Translations under genes and position numbers: made by a program
In this document: positions 1 through 7,412 of the stretch, one piece after another
Layout of the letters: each line of letters starts with the position of its first letter
How positions within the stretch are numbered: the stretch's first letter is position 1
Notes under the pieces: model-generated
Told to the model about the DNA's origin: nothing
The model's input: the letters and a program-made list of their open reading frames with translations, nothing else
Database searches by the model: none
From: an uncultured Oscillospiraceae bacterium
GTDB lineage: Bacteria; Bacillota; Clostridia; Oscillospirales; Oscillospiraceae
DNA: 9,026 nucleotides
Direction: 5' to 3'
NCBI GenBank assembly: GCA_934659415.1
Contig: CAKUHW010000030.1
Location: 1-9,026 of the forward strand

Positions 1-2606
1 GGAGTATACCAGTCGTGCTTTCCGGCGGCGCGGAAGCCCACGCCGTTTCCGAAGGACATCTTCATCACCGCCTCGGCCAGGCCGTTCTCCACCGCCCAGG
101 CGGAGAGGACCTTCCCACGGCGGCACAGATCGTGCAGATCCGTCCAGTCCTCGGGCTCAAAGAGATACACCGGGTGGCCGGCTCCCTTGAACTCCGCGCT
201 CACCACGTCGCCCGCCCGGACGGGGGCGACGGCAAAGGAAATCACCGTGGGAGGGACGTCCATATCCAGGAAGGAGCCGGACATGGAGTCCTTGCCGCCG
301 ATGGCGGCAGCCCCGATCTCCATCTGGGCATCCAGCGCGCCCAGCAGCGCGGCAAAGGGCTTGCCCCAGCGCCGGGGATCGCGGCGGAGCTTCTCGAAAA
401 ATTCCTGCAGGGAGAGATATGCCTTGCGCCAGTCCGCTCCGGCGGCCGCCAGCTTGGCCACGGAGACATACCCCGCCTCGTAGGCTCCCCAGTAGGGGTC
501 GGTGCTGAGCAGATCCGGGTCGCAGCCCCAGGCCATCACGCTGGCCTGCTCGGTGCTCTGGCCGGGCAGGACCGGCAGCAGGGCTGCCATGGCCTGGGAG
601 GGGCCGGTCTGGGTGCGGCCGCCGAAGGGGGCCAGCACTGTTCCCGCGCCCACGGTGCTGTCGAACCGCTGGGTCAGGCCCCGGCGGCTGGCGCACTTCA
701 GGCTGCCCGCCATCTCCCGCAGGGAGGAGAAGAGGGGCCGGTCGGGCTCCCCGCAGCCCCGCTCCACCTGCACGTCGGCATGCTTCACCGCGCCGTTGGT
801 GTCCAGAAAGGCCCGGGACAGGTCGGCGATCTTTCTGCCCCGCCAGGTCATCACCATCCGGGGCTCCGCCGTGACCACAGCCACCCGGTAGGCCTCCAGG
901 TTCTCCGCCTGGGCCGCGGCGATGAAGGTCTGCTCGTCCTCCGCGGCCACCACCACCGCCATGCGCTCCTGACTTTCGGAGATGGCGAGCTCTGTGCCGT
1001 CCAGGCCGTCATACTTGCGGCGCACGGCGTCCAGATCAATGGTCAGCCCGTCCGCCAGCTCGCCCACAGCCACGGACACGCCTCCTGCGCCAAAGTCGTT
1101 GCAGCGCTTGATCAGCCGGGTGACCCGGCTGTCCCGGAACAGCCGCTGGAGCTTCCGCTCCTCCGGGGCGTTGCCCTTCTGGACCTCGCTGGCCATGGTG
1201 GAAAGGGACTTCAGGTCATGGCTCTTGGAGGAGCCGGTGGCCCCGCCGATGCCGTCCCGGCCGGTACGTCCGCCCAGCAGGATCACCACATCGCCGGGGG
1301 CGGGCCGCTCCCGGCGGACATTGGCGGCGGGGGCGGCGGCCACCACCGCGCCGCACTCCAGGCGCTTGGCCCGGTAGCCCTCGTGATAGAGCTCCGCCAC
1401 ATGGCCGGTGGCCAGACCGATCTGGTTGCCGTAGGAGGAGTAGCCCGCCGCAGCGGTGCGGGCCAGCTTCCGCTGGGGCAGCTTGCCGGGCAGGGTCTGC
1501 TCGATCGGAACACGGGGGTCCCCGCCGCCGGTGACCCGCATGGCCTGGTGCACATAGGCGCGGCCGGACAGGGGGTCGCGGATGCAGCCGCCGATGCAGG
1601 TGGCCGCGCCGCCGAAGGGCTCGATCTCCGTGGGATGATTATGGGTCTCGTTCTTGAACATCAGCAGCCAGTCCTGCTCCTCCCCGTCTACCAGGGCGGG
1701 CACATGGATGGAGCAGGCGTTGATCTCCTCGCTCTCGTCCAGCTCCGGCAGCAGGCCCCGCTTTTTCAGCGCCTTGGCCCCGATGGTGGCCAGGTCCATC
1801 AGCGTCCGGGGGCGGGCGGCGGCCTTCTCCGGGCCGTACACCTCCCGGCGCAGGTCCAGATAGCGCCCGTAGGCGCCCTGCACCACCGGATCGTCGATGG
1901 TCACCCGGTCCAGATGGGTGGAGAAGGTGGTGTGGCGGCAGTGGTCGGACCAGTAGGTGTCCACCAGGCGCAGCTCGGTCACCGTGGGCTGGCGGCCCTC
2001 GCCGCGGAAATACTCCCGCAGGCACAGCAGGTCGTCCACATCCATGGCCAGGCCGTACTCCGTCAGCAGGGCGCGCAGCCCCGCCTCATCCAGGCCGGTA
2101 AAGCCGTCCAGCACGGGCACGTCCGGCGGCGTCTGCGCGGTCACCGCCAGGGTCTCCGGCTTGTCCAGCGAGGCCAGACGGCACTCCACCGGGTTGATGA
2201 CGCTATCGCGGATCTTCTCTGCGTCCCCCTCCCCCAGCGTACCGTAGATCACGTAGACCTTGGCGGTCACCACCGTGGGGCGCTCCCCGGCGGAGAGCAT
2301 CTGGATGCACTGGGCCGCGGAGTCCGCCCGCTGGTCAAACTGGCCGGGCAGATACTCCACCGCGAAGACCAGCGCCGCGCCGGAGGTGTCCACGGCGGAG
2401 GACACGTTGTCGATCTGGGGCTCGGAGAACACCGCCGCGCAGGCGCGCTCCATCAGCTCTGCTCCGATGCCCTCCACGTCATAACGGTTCACGATGCGCA
2501 CCCGCTCCACCCCGGACAGGTGGTAGAGACCGCGCAGCTCCTCGGCCATGGCCGAGGCCTCGGCGGCAAAGGGCGCCTTCTTTTCCACAAACACACGCCA
2601 GACCAT
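1..2606 (-). CDS. purL: FGAM synthase, long single-chain form (5' part)
   Basis: PurL converts FGAR, glutamine and ATP to FGAM. The gene runs off the left edge after 868 complete codons without a stop; family members of this type are about 1,200-1,300 residues, so the C-terminal glutaminase domain is expected outside. Visible: the N-terminus MVWRVFVEKK (PurS-like domain), YWSDHCRHTTF (218-228), FKNETHNHPTEIEPFGG (317-333), GGRTGRDGIGGATGSS (445-460), CNDFGAGG (502-509), FDSTVGAGT (648-656, start of the second synthetase half) and AIGGKDSMSGS (768-778). An N-terminal PurS-like part and two synthetase halves in one chain mean the long form, so separate purS and purQ genes are not needed. Start choice: ATG at 2606, 8 bases after GAGGAG; the alternative ATG at 2612 would add two residues. 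The frame is clean throughout the visible part. Confidence 0.95.
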   Translation of the reverse strand, partial: MVWRVFVEKKAPFAAEASAMAEELRGLYHLSGVERVRIVNRYDVEGIGAELMERACAAVFSEPQIDNVSSAVDTSGAALVFAVEYLPGQFDQRADSAAQCIQMLSAGERPTVVTAKVYVIYGTLGEGDAEKIRDSVINPVECRLASLDKPETLAVTAQTPPDVPVLDGFTGLDEAGLRALLTEYGLAMDVDDLLCLREYFRGEGRQPTVTELRLVDTYWSDHCRHTTFSTHLDRVTIDDPVVQGAYGRYLDLRREVYGPEKAAARPRTLMDLATIGAKALKKRGLLPELDESEEINACSIHVPALVDGEEQDWLLMFKNETHNHPTEIEPFGGAATCIGGCIRDPLSGRAYVHQAMRVTGGGDPRVPIEQTLPGKLPQRKLARTAAAGYSSYGNQIGLATGHVAELYHEGYRAKRLECGAVVAAAPAANVRRERPAPGDVVILLGGRTGRDGIGGATGSSKSHDLKSLSTMASEVQKGNAPEERKLQRLFRDSRVTRLIKRCNDFGAGGVSVAVGELADGLTIDLDAVRRKYDGLDGTELAISESQERMAVVVAAEDEQTFIAAAQAENLEAYRVAVVTAEPRMVMTWRGRKIADLSRAFLDTNGAVKHADVQVERGCGEPDRPLFSSLREMAGSLKCASRRGLTQRFDSTVGAGTVLAPFGGRTQTGPSQAMAALLPVLPGQSTEQASVMAWGCDPDLLSTDPYWGAYEAGYVSVAKLAAAGADWRKAYLSLQEFFEKLRRDPRRWGKPFAALLGALDAQMEIGAAAIGGKDSMSGSFLDMDVPPTVISFAVAPVRAGDVVSAEFKGAGHPVYLFEPEDWTDLHDLCRRGKVLSAWAVENGLAEAVMKMSFGNGVGFRAAGKHDWYT

Positions 2607-2608
2607 CG

Positions 2609-3880
2609 TCATCTCTCCTCTGCGGCCAGGGCACGCCGGCCGATATCCTTCCGGTAATATGCATTTTCAAAATGGACGCAGGCGGCCTGGGCGTAGGCCT
2701 CCTCCACCGCCCGGCGCAGGGTGTCCCCCACGGCGGCAACGCCCAGCACGCGCCCGCCCGCGGTGACCGGCGCACCCGCCCCGTCCCGCTTCACTCCCGC
2801 GCAGTAGAGCTGTGCGGAGAAGCCGTCGTCCACGGTGATGGGGAAGCCGGTCTCATACCGGCCCGGGTAGCCCGCCGAGGCCAGCACCACGCAGCAGGCG
2901 GCCTTATGGGAAAAGCGCACCGGGCAGTGCTCCAGCGCCCCGTCCTCCACGGCCTCCATCACATCCAGCAGGTCGCTCTCCAGCAGGGGCAGCACCACCT
3001 GGGTCTCCGGGTCGCCGAAGCGGCAGTTGTACTCGATGACTTTGGGCCCGTCCCCGGTGAGCATCAGGCCGAAGTACAGGCAGCCCCGGAAGGGACGCCC
3101 CTCCGCGGCCATGGCCCGGATAGTGGGCAGGAAGATGGTGTCCATGCACACCCGGGCGACCTCCGGCGTGTAGTACGGGTTGGGGGCGATGGTGCCCATG
3201 CCGCCGGTGTTCAGGCCCTTGTCTCCGTCCAGGGCCCGCTTGTGGTCCATGGAGGACACCATGGGGACTACGGTCTTCCCGTCGGTAAAGGCCAGGACGG
3301 ACACCTCCGGACCCTCCAGGAACTCCTCGATGACCACCCGGCTGCCCGACTCGCCGAAGACCTTGTCCTCCATCATGGCGCGCACGGCGTCCTCCGCCTC
3401 CTGCCGGGTCATGCACACCAGGGCGCCCTTGCCCAGGGCCAGGCCGTCCGCCTTCACCACAATGGGGATGGGGGCGGCGGCCAGATAGTCCAGGGCGGCG
3501 GCAGGGTCGTCAAACACCCGGTAGCCGGCGGTGGGAATATGATATTTGTGCATCAGGTCCTTGGCGAACACCTTGCTGCTCTCGATGGCGGCGGCTTTGG
3601 CGTCCGGCCCGAAGCAGCGGAAGCCTGCGGCGTGGAGGGCGTCCACCGCCCCCAGGGCCAGCGGATCGTCCGGAGCCACCACCACGAAGTCCGCCCTGCA
3701 GTCCCGGGCGGCCTGCACCAGTCCGGGGATATCCTTCACGTTCCCGCTCAGGCAGACGGCGTCTTCCGCCATGCCGCCGTTTCCCGGCAGGGCAAAGAGC
3801 CTGTCCACCCGGGGGCTCTCCTTCAGCTTCTTCACAATGGCGTGCTCCCGCCCGCCGGAGCCGATGACCAGTACGTTCAT
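2609..3880 (-). CDS. purD: Phosphoribosylamine-glycine ligase (GAR synthetase)
   Basis: PurD ligates phosphoribosylamine and glycine with ATP to give GAR, taking the unstable PurF product. The protein has 423 residues, the usual length. It opens with the N-domain loop VLVIGSGGREHAI (3-15). The ATP-grasp core shows VVKADGLALGKGALV (141-155), EEFLEGPEVSVLAFTDG (185-201), GGMGTIAP (226-233), FRGCLYFGLML (264-274) and the signature EYNCRFGDPETQ (283-294), whose Glu, Asn and neighbouring residues bind magnesium-ATP in this fold. The C-domain has TAGGRVLGV (373-381). The ATG at 3880 is fixed by the N-terminal motif. It is the only gene here with a sizeable upstream gap (68 bases). Its stop TGA (2611-2609) precedes the preferred purL ATG by two bases, with the purL ribosome site inside its last codons. 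Confidence 0.97.
   Translation of the reverse strand: MNVLVIGSGGREHAIVKKLKESPRVDRLFALPGNGGMAEDAVCLSGNVKDIPGLVQAARDCRADFVVVAPDDPLALGAVDALHAAGFRCFGPDAKAAAIESSKVFAKDLMHKYHIPTAGYRVFDDPAAALDYLAAAPIPIVVKADGLALGKGALVCMTRQEAEDAVRAMMEDKVFGESGSRVVIEEFLEGPEVSVLAFTDGKTVVPMVSSMDHKRALDGDKGLNTGGMGTIAPNPYYTPEVARVCMDTIFLPTIRAMAAEGRPFRGCLYFGLMLTGDGPKVIEYNCRFGDPETQVVLPLLESDLLDVMEAVEDGALEHCPVRFSHKAACCVVLASAGYPGRYETGFPITVDDGFSAQLYCAGVKRDGAGAPVTAGGRVLGVAAVGDTLRRAVEEAYAQAACVHFENAYYRKDIGRRALAAEER
2615..2620 (-). promoter_or_regulatory. Ribosome binding site deciding the purL start
   Basis: The mRNA reads GAGGAG within the last sense codons of purD. It ends 8 bases before the ATG at 2606, but only 2 bases before an in-frame ATG at 2612 that overlaps the purD stop (ATGA). 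Spacing favours 2606, giving the N-terminus MVWRVFVEKK. Confidence 0.6.
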
Positions 3881-3948
3881 GAGTATTCAGACCTCGTTTC
3901 ACAGGATTTCGCGTGGGCGAAAAGGCGTATGCAGCCGCCTCAGCTCTC
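3881..3948 (-). other. 68-base gap with two adjacent hairpins before purD
   Basis: This is the only real intergenic spacer in the operon. In the mRNA sense it can form AGGCG/CGCCT (3940-3936 with 3927-3923, 8-base loop), followed at once by TTTCGC/GCGAAA (3922-3917 with 3912-3907, 4-base loop CCAC). A CGCC at 3919-3916 could instead pair with GGCG at 3939-3936, so the two folds can compete. Neither stem is long and no run of T follows the second, so it is not a convincing terminator. It could be an RNA processing or stability element, or chance. A weak ribosome site, GAGGT, ends 10 bases before the purD ATG. I see no clear promoter. Confidence 0.35.
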
Positions 3949-5127
3949 TCAATGGTGGAACAGCCGCAGCCCGGTGAAGCAGAGCACCATGCCGTACCGG
4001 TCGGCGGCGGCGATGACATTGTCGTCCCGGATGGAGCCGCCGGGCTCGGCGATGTACTGCACGCCGGACTTTCTGGCCCGCTCCACATTGTCCCCGAAGG
4101 GGAAGAAGGCGTCGCTGCCCACGGTGACGCCGCTCTGGGATGCGATCCATGCCTTTTTCTCCTCCGGGGTGAGGGGCTCAGGCCGCACGGCAAAGATGTT
4201 CTGCCACACGCCCTCGGCCAGCACATCCTCCCACTCGTCGGAGAGGTAGACGTCGATGGCGTTGTCCCGGTCGGGCCGGCGGATGCCGGGCACGAACTCC
4301 AGGGCCAGCACCCTGGGGTGGCGGCGGAGGTACCAGTTGTCCGCTTTGCTCCCCGCCAGACGGGTGCAGTGGATGCGGCTCTGCTGGCCGGCGCCCACGC
4401 CGATGGCCTGCCCGTCCTTCACATAGCATACGGAATTGGACTGGGTATATTTCAGGGTGATCAGAGCCACCATCATATCCCGCCGGGCGCTCCCGGGCAG
4501 GTCCCGGTTGGCGGAGACGATGTTCTCCAGCAGAGCGTCGGTGACGGCGGCGTCATTATGTCCCTGCTCAAAGGTGACGCCGAACACATCCTTGCGCTCC
4601 AGGGGGGCGGGGACGTAGTCCGGGTCGATCTGCACGATGTTGTAGCCGCCCTTCTTCTTGGTGCGCAGGATGGCCAGGGCCTCCCCGGTGTAGCCAGGGG
4701 CGATGATCCCGTCGGACACCTCACCCTTCAGATAGGCGGCGGTGGCGGCATCGCACACGTCGGACAGGGCCGCCCAGTCCCCATAGGAGCTCAGCCGGTC
4801 CGCCCCCCGGGCACGGATGTAGGCGCAGGCCAGCGGGGAGAGCTCCAGTCCCTCCTCCACGAAATAGACCTTCCGGTCGGTCTCGCTGAGGGGCAGGCCC
4901 ACGGCGGCCCCCGCGGGGGACACATGCTTGAAGCTGGCGGCGGAGGGCAGGCCGGTGGCCGCCTTCAGCTCCTTCACCAGCTGCCAGGAGTTCAGCGCGT
5001 CCAGCAGGTTGATGTAGCCGGGCCGCCCGTTCAGCACGGTGATGGGCAGGTCGGAGCCGTCCCCCATGAAGACGCGGGCGGGTCTCTGGTTCGGGTTGCA
5101 GCCGTATTTCAGTTCCAGCTCGTTCAT
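3949..5127 (-). CDS. purH: Stand-alone AICAR transformylase (PurH C-terminal domain only)
   Basis: This enzyme transfers a formyl group from 10-formyltetrahydrofolate to AICAR, giving FAICAR. It has 392 residues, against about 510-590 for bifunctional PurH/ATIC. It begins directly with the domain's opening strand LKYGCNPNQRPA (6-17), so the N-terminal MGS-like IMP cyclohydrolase domain is wholly absent, not broken. Catalytic-domain motifs: SFKHVSPAGAAVG (65-77) with the Lys67-His68 pair matching Lys266-His267 of vertebrate ATIC, SDGIIAPGY (138-146), KYTQSNSVCY (226-235) with Asn231 matching ATIC Asn431, GAGQQSRIHCTRLAG (245-259), SDAFFPFGDN (338-347), PGGSIRD (362-368) and the terminal LRLFHH. 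This wording is closer to animal ATIC than to E. coli PurH. Start: ATG at 5127, three bases after the purO-like stop, with AGGGGG about 10 bases upstream. The partner ring-closing step is presumably done by that neighbour. Confidence 0.95.
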   Translation of the reverse strand: MNELELKYGCNPNQRPARVFMGDGSDLPITVLNGRPGYINLLDALNSWQLVKELKAATGLPSAASFKHVSPAGAAVGLPLSETDRKVYFVEEGLELSPLACAYIRARGADRLSSYGDWAALSDVCDAATAAYLKGEVSDGIIAPGYTGEALAILRTKKKGGYNIVQIDPDYVPAPLERKDVFGVTFEQGHNDAAVTDALLENIVSANRDLPGSARRDMMVALITLKYTQSNSVCYVKDGQAIGVGAGQQSRIHCTRLAGSKADNWYLRRHPRVLALEFVPGIRRPDRDNAIDVYLSDEWEDVLAEGVWQNIFAVRPEPLTPEEKKAWIASQSGVTVGSDAFFPFGDNVERARKSGVQYIAEPGGSIRDDNVIAAADRYGMVLCFTGLRLFHH

Positions 5128-5130
5128 CCC

Positions 5131-5763
5131 TCAGTCCCCCTTGTTTTTGTTATAGATGGTCACCTGTCCGCCCACATTGGCGTAGAGGGACACCTTGTTT
5201 TCTTCATTCAGCGCCGCCCAGAGCTGTGCGGGCTCCGGCATGACCACGGGGATGGGTTCGCCGGCGAAGGAGGGCAGCGGGTCTCCCGGCCCCTGATAGG
5301 TGCTGAGGAAATAGCCCATACCCTCGTCACACCCCTCGTAAGAGAAGAACTCCCGCAGGCAGCGGCCGTCCTGCCGCTTGAGGATGGACAGCTCGAAGGA
5401 TCCGTCCGCCCGGCACAGGGCGGAGATGCGGGGGGTGTAGTTAGGGCAGTCGGGCTCGTACTGCCGGGTGCGCAGGGCCCTGCGGAAGCAGCCCATGTCC
5501 CGGATGGTGTCCGTCTGGTCGCCGTTGGTGACGATGAGCGCGTCCCCCATGGTACGCACGGGATGGTAGATGATCAGGCTGGGGTCCTCCAGCTTTGCCG
5601 GATCCCATGCCTCGGTGCGGATCCCGTCCTCCGTGGGGACAAAGATCCGGTTGCGGCTGTTGGCGCTGCGGCCCATGATAAAATAGTATACCCGGTCCTT
5701 TCCCACGGCGATGCCGCGGCCGGGGTAGGGGTTCTCCCGCAGGAGAGTCAGCAGATCAGTCAT
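5131..5763 (-). CDS. purO: IMP cyclohydrolase, PurO family
   Basis: I assign this 210-residue protein to the PurO-type IMP cyclohydrolases, which close FAICAR to IMP in the last step of the pathway. Segments resembling Methanothermobacter PurO, as I remember it, are YPGRGIAVG (13-21), SRNRIFVP (36-43), IYHPVR (65-70), DALIVTNGDQTDTI (74-87), YTPRISA (109-115) and STYQGPGDP (154-162). The archaeal protein has the parallel blocks GRILAVG, YNCIRIVGD, VSNGSHTDTI, NTPRIAA and STYEQ in the same order. There is no signal peptide or membrane segment, so it should be cytosolic. Context agrees: it lies in the purH slot, overlaps purN by 8 bases, and ends 3 bases before a transformylase that lacks its own cyclohydrolase domain. 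The ATG at 5763 follows AAGGAG by 10 bases. The family was described from archaea, so a bacterial copy is unusual. Activity is inferred, not shown. Confidence 0.88.
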   Translation of the reverse strand: MTDLLTLLRENPYPGRGIAVGKDRVYYFIMGRSANSRNRIFVPTEDGIRTEAWDPAKLEDPSLIIYHPVRTMGDALIVTNGDQTDTIRDMGCFRRALRTRQYEPDCPNYTPRISALCRADGSFELSILKRQDGRCLREFFSYEGCDEGMGYFLSTYQGPGDPLPSFAGEPIPVVMPEPAQLWAALNEENKVSLYANVGGQVTIYNKNKGD

Positions 5764-6382
5764 GAGGGCAATTCTCCTTTTCCAGATAAATACGTTCGGC
5801 CTCCTGCTCCGCCGCCCGGGGGAGCAGAATCCACTCCGCCTGCTCCATCACCCGGCGCTGGAGCTTCTCCGGCGTGTCGTCCTCGCGCACCTCCACCGCC
5901 TTCTGCAGCAGGATGCGCCCGCCGTCGGGCACCTCGTTCACATAGTGGACGGTGGCGCCGGTGACCTTCACGCCGTATGCCAGCGCCGCCTCGTGCACCC
6001 GCAGGCCATACATCCCCTTTCCGCAGAAGGAGGGGATGAGGGAGGGGTGCACATTCAGGATCCTGTCCGGCCAGCGGCGGGTGAAGTCCTCGCTGAGGAT
6101 GGACAGAAAGCCCGCCAGCACGATGAGCTCCACCCCGTACTCCTCCAGCAGAGCCTCCAGAGCTGCCTCAAAGGCCGCCTGGCTGCCCCCCAGCTCCCTG
6201 CGGGACACCACCGCCGACGGCACGCCCGCCCGGGCGGCCCGTTCCAGGGCGTAGGCCCCGGCCTTGCTGGAGATCACCAGCACGATCTCCCCGTGGGGGA
6301 GCGCCCCCGCCTGCCGGGCGTCCAGCAGGGCCTGCAGATTGGTGCCGCCGCCGGAGACCAGTACGGCGATGCGGGTCAGCAC
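5756..6382 (-). CDS. purN: Phosphoribosylglycinamide formyltransferase (GART)
   Basis: PurN formylates GAR to FGAR using 10-formyltetrahydrofolate. The 208-residue length is normal. The phosphate-binding loop is VSGGGTNLQALLD (9-21). The catalytic trio of the family is present: Asn110 and His112 in LNVHPSLIP (109-117), and Asp153 in NEVPDGG (149-155). The FCGKGMYGLRVHEAAL stretch (119-134) is a form I associate with Firmicutes PurN; E. coli has a shorter loop. The start is a GTG at 6382, seven bases before the end of purM, and no other start codon lies near it. It is preceded by a long match to the 16S 3' end, which compensates for the weaker start codon. The 3' end overlaps the purO-like gene by 8 bases. 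It is one of two folate-dependent enzymes in the window, the other being the transformylase at 3949-5127. Confidence 0.96.
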   Translation of the reverse strand: MLTRIAVLVSGGGTNLQALLDARQAGALPHGEIVLVISSKAGAYALERAARAGVPSAVVSRRELGGSQAAFEAALEALLEEYGVELIVLAGFLSILSEDFTRRWPDRILNVHPSLIPSFCGKGMYGLRVHEAALAYGVKVTGATVHYVNEVPDGGRILLQKAVEVREDDTPEKLQRRVMEQAEWILLPRAAEQEAERIYLEKENCPHD

Positions 6383-7410
6383 AGGATCACCTTTTCCTCT
6401 CCCCGGACGATCTCACCCAGAACGTAGGCCGCGCAGCCGTTGGCGCGCAGAGCGGTCAGGGCGGCGTCCGCGGTGACCGCGCTGACGGTGAGGGTCATGC
6501 CCACGCCCATATTGTAGGTATTGAACATGTCCCGCTCGGGGATGTGCCCCGTCTCCCGCAGCAGGGTGAAGACCGCGGGGGTACGGATGGCGGCCCTGTC
6601 CAGCCGGGCGCACAGCCCGTCGGGCACGGAGCGGGGCACGTTCTCATAGAAGCCGCCGCCGGTGATGTGGCTGACGCCGTGCACCTCCGCCGCCGCCAGG
6701 GCGGCCAGCACGGGCCTGACATAGAGCAGCGTGGGGGTGAGCAGGGCCTCCCCCAGGGTGGAGCCCAGCTCGGGCACATACCGGCCCAGGTCCGCGTGCT
6801 CCACATCAAACACCTTGCGCACCAGAGAGTAGCCGTTGGAGTGCAGGCCGGAGGAGGGCAGGGCCAGCACCACGTCGCCGGGAGCCGTCCTGCTGTGGTC
6901 GATCACCTTGCTCTTATCCACGATGCCCACGCAGAAACCAGCCAGATCGTAGTCCTCCGGGCTCATGGTGCCGGGGTGCTCCGCCGTCTCCCCGCCGATG
7001 AGGGCGCAGCCGGACTGCACGCAGCCCTCCGCCACGCCGGACACCAGAGCCGCCACCTTCTCCGGGTCGTTTTTCCCGATGGCGATGTAGTCCAGGAAGA
7101 ACAGGGGCTTGGCCCCGCAGCAGATGATGTCGTTGGCGCACATGGCCACGCAGTCGATGCCAACGGTGTCGTGCCGGTCCATCAGCTGCGCGATGCGCTG
7201 CTTGGTGCCCACGCCGTCCGTGCCGGACACCAGCACGGGCTCCGCCATACCGGTGAGGTCCGGGGCGAACAGGCCGCCGAAGCCGCCCAGATCGGACACC
7301 ACGCCGGGGATGACCGTGCGCTTCACATACTGCTGCATCAGGCGCACGCCCTGGTAGCCGGCCTCGATATCCACGCCGGCCTCGCGGTAGCTCTCAGAAA
7401 AGCTGCGCAT
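6376..7410 (-). CDS. purM: Phosphoribosylformylglycinamidine cyclo-ligase (AIR synthetase)
   Basis: PurM closes the imidazole ring, turning FGAM plus ATP into AIR. From the ATG at 7410 the protein has 344 residues, the normal family length. Visible family motifs, in order: SGTDGVGTK (62-70), the AMCANDIICCGAKPLFFLDY stretch (89-108), GGETAEHPGTM (139-149), LPSSGLHSNGYSLVR (184-198), ITGGGFYENVPR (249-260) and FNTYNMGVGM (296-305). These cover the ATP and substrate sites of the PurM/PurL fold, and nothing key appears missing. The frame is also open to a GTG at 7416 that overlaps the purF stop (GTGA). I prefer the ATG because AGGAG sits 8 bases before it and only 2 bases before the GTG; the longer version would add two residues. 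The end overlaps the purN start by 7 bases. Confidence 0.97.
   Translation of the reverse strand: MRSFSESYREAGVDIEAGYQGVRLMQQYVKRTVIPGVVSDLGGFGGLFAPDLTGMAEPVLVSGTDGVGTKQRIAQLMDRHDTVGIDCVAMCANDIICCGAKPLFFLDYIAIGKNDPEKVAALVSGVAEGCVQSGCALIGGETAEHPGTMSPEDYDLAGFCVGIVDKSKVIDHSRTAPGDVVLALPSSGLHSNGYSLVRKVFDVEHADLGRYVPELGSTLGEALLTPTLLYVRPVLAALAAAEVHGVSHITGGGFYENVPRSVPDGLCARLDRAAIRTPAVFTLLRETGHIPERDMFNTYNMGVGMTLTVSAVTADAALTALRANGCAAYVLGEIVRGEEKVILC
6384..6392 (-). promoter_or_regulatory. Extended Shine-Dalgarno for purN (GTG start)
   Basis: The mRNA reads AGGTGATCC, nine bases that fully complement the conserved GGAUCACCU of the bacterial 16S rRNA 3' end. The match runs to one base before the GTG start at 6382, and its AGG lies 7 bases upstream of the start. 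The site is embedded in the last codons of purM, which supports the GTG start call and suggests that re-initiating ribosomes are captured. Confidence 0.6.
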
Positions 7411-7412
7411 AC

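Noticed and set aside
15..2657. An 880-codon open frame on the plus strand, opposite purL.
   Set aside because: It is the mirror of a GC-rich gene whose codons rarely give stops on the opposite strand. Its product is low in complexity (rich in G, H, A, Q, L) with no recognisable motif, whereas the minus strand carries a clear PurL.
3907..3940. A rho-independent terminator after the transformylase gene.
   Set aside because: The stems are only 5-6 base pairs. The short T run after the first stem forms part of the second stem, and none follows the second. purD and purL plainly belong to the same pathway and strand.
3881..3948. A purine or other riboswitch in the gap before purD.
   Set aside because: At 68 bases with two tiny stems it does not hold the three-way junction of a purine aptamer. 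Such an element would be expected upstream of the first operon gene, outside the window.
5131..5763. The 210-residue gene as a hypothetical protein or a novel accessory protein of the operon.
   Set aside because: Several ordered blocks match PurO, and the neighbouring transformylase lacks exactly the function PurO supplies.
2672..5964. Long plus-strand open frames at 2672-4249 and 3913-5964, opposite purD, the transformylase and the purO-like gene.
   Set aside because: They have the same composition effect, run across several real gene boundaries and resemble no family.
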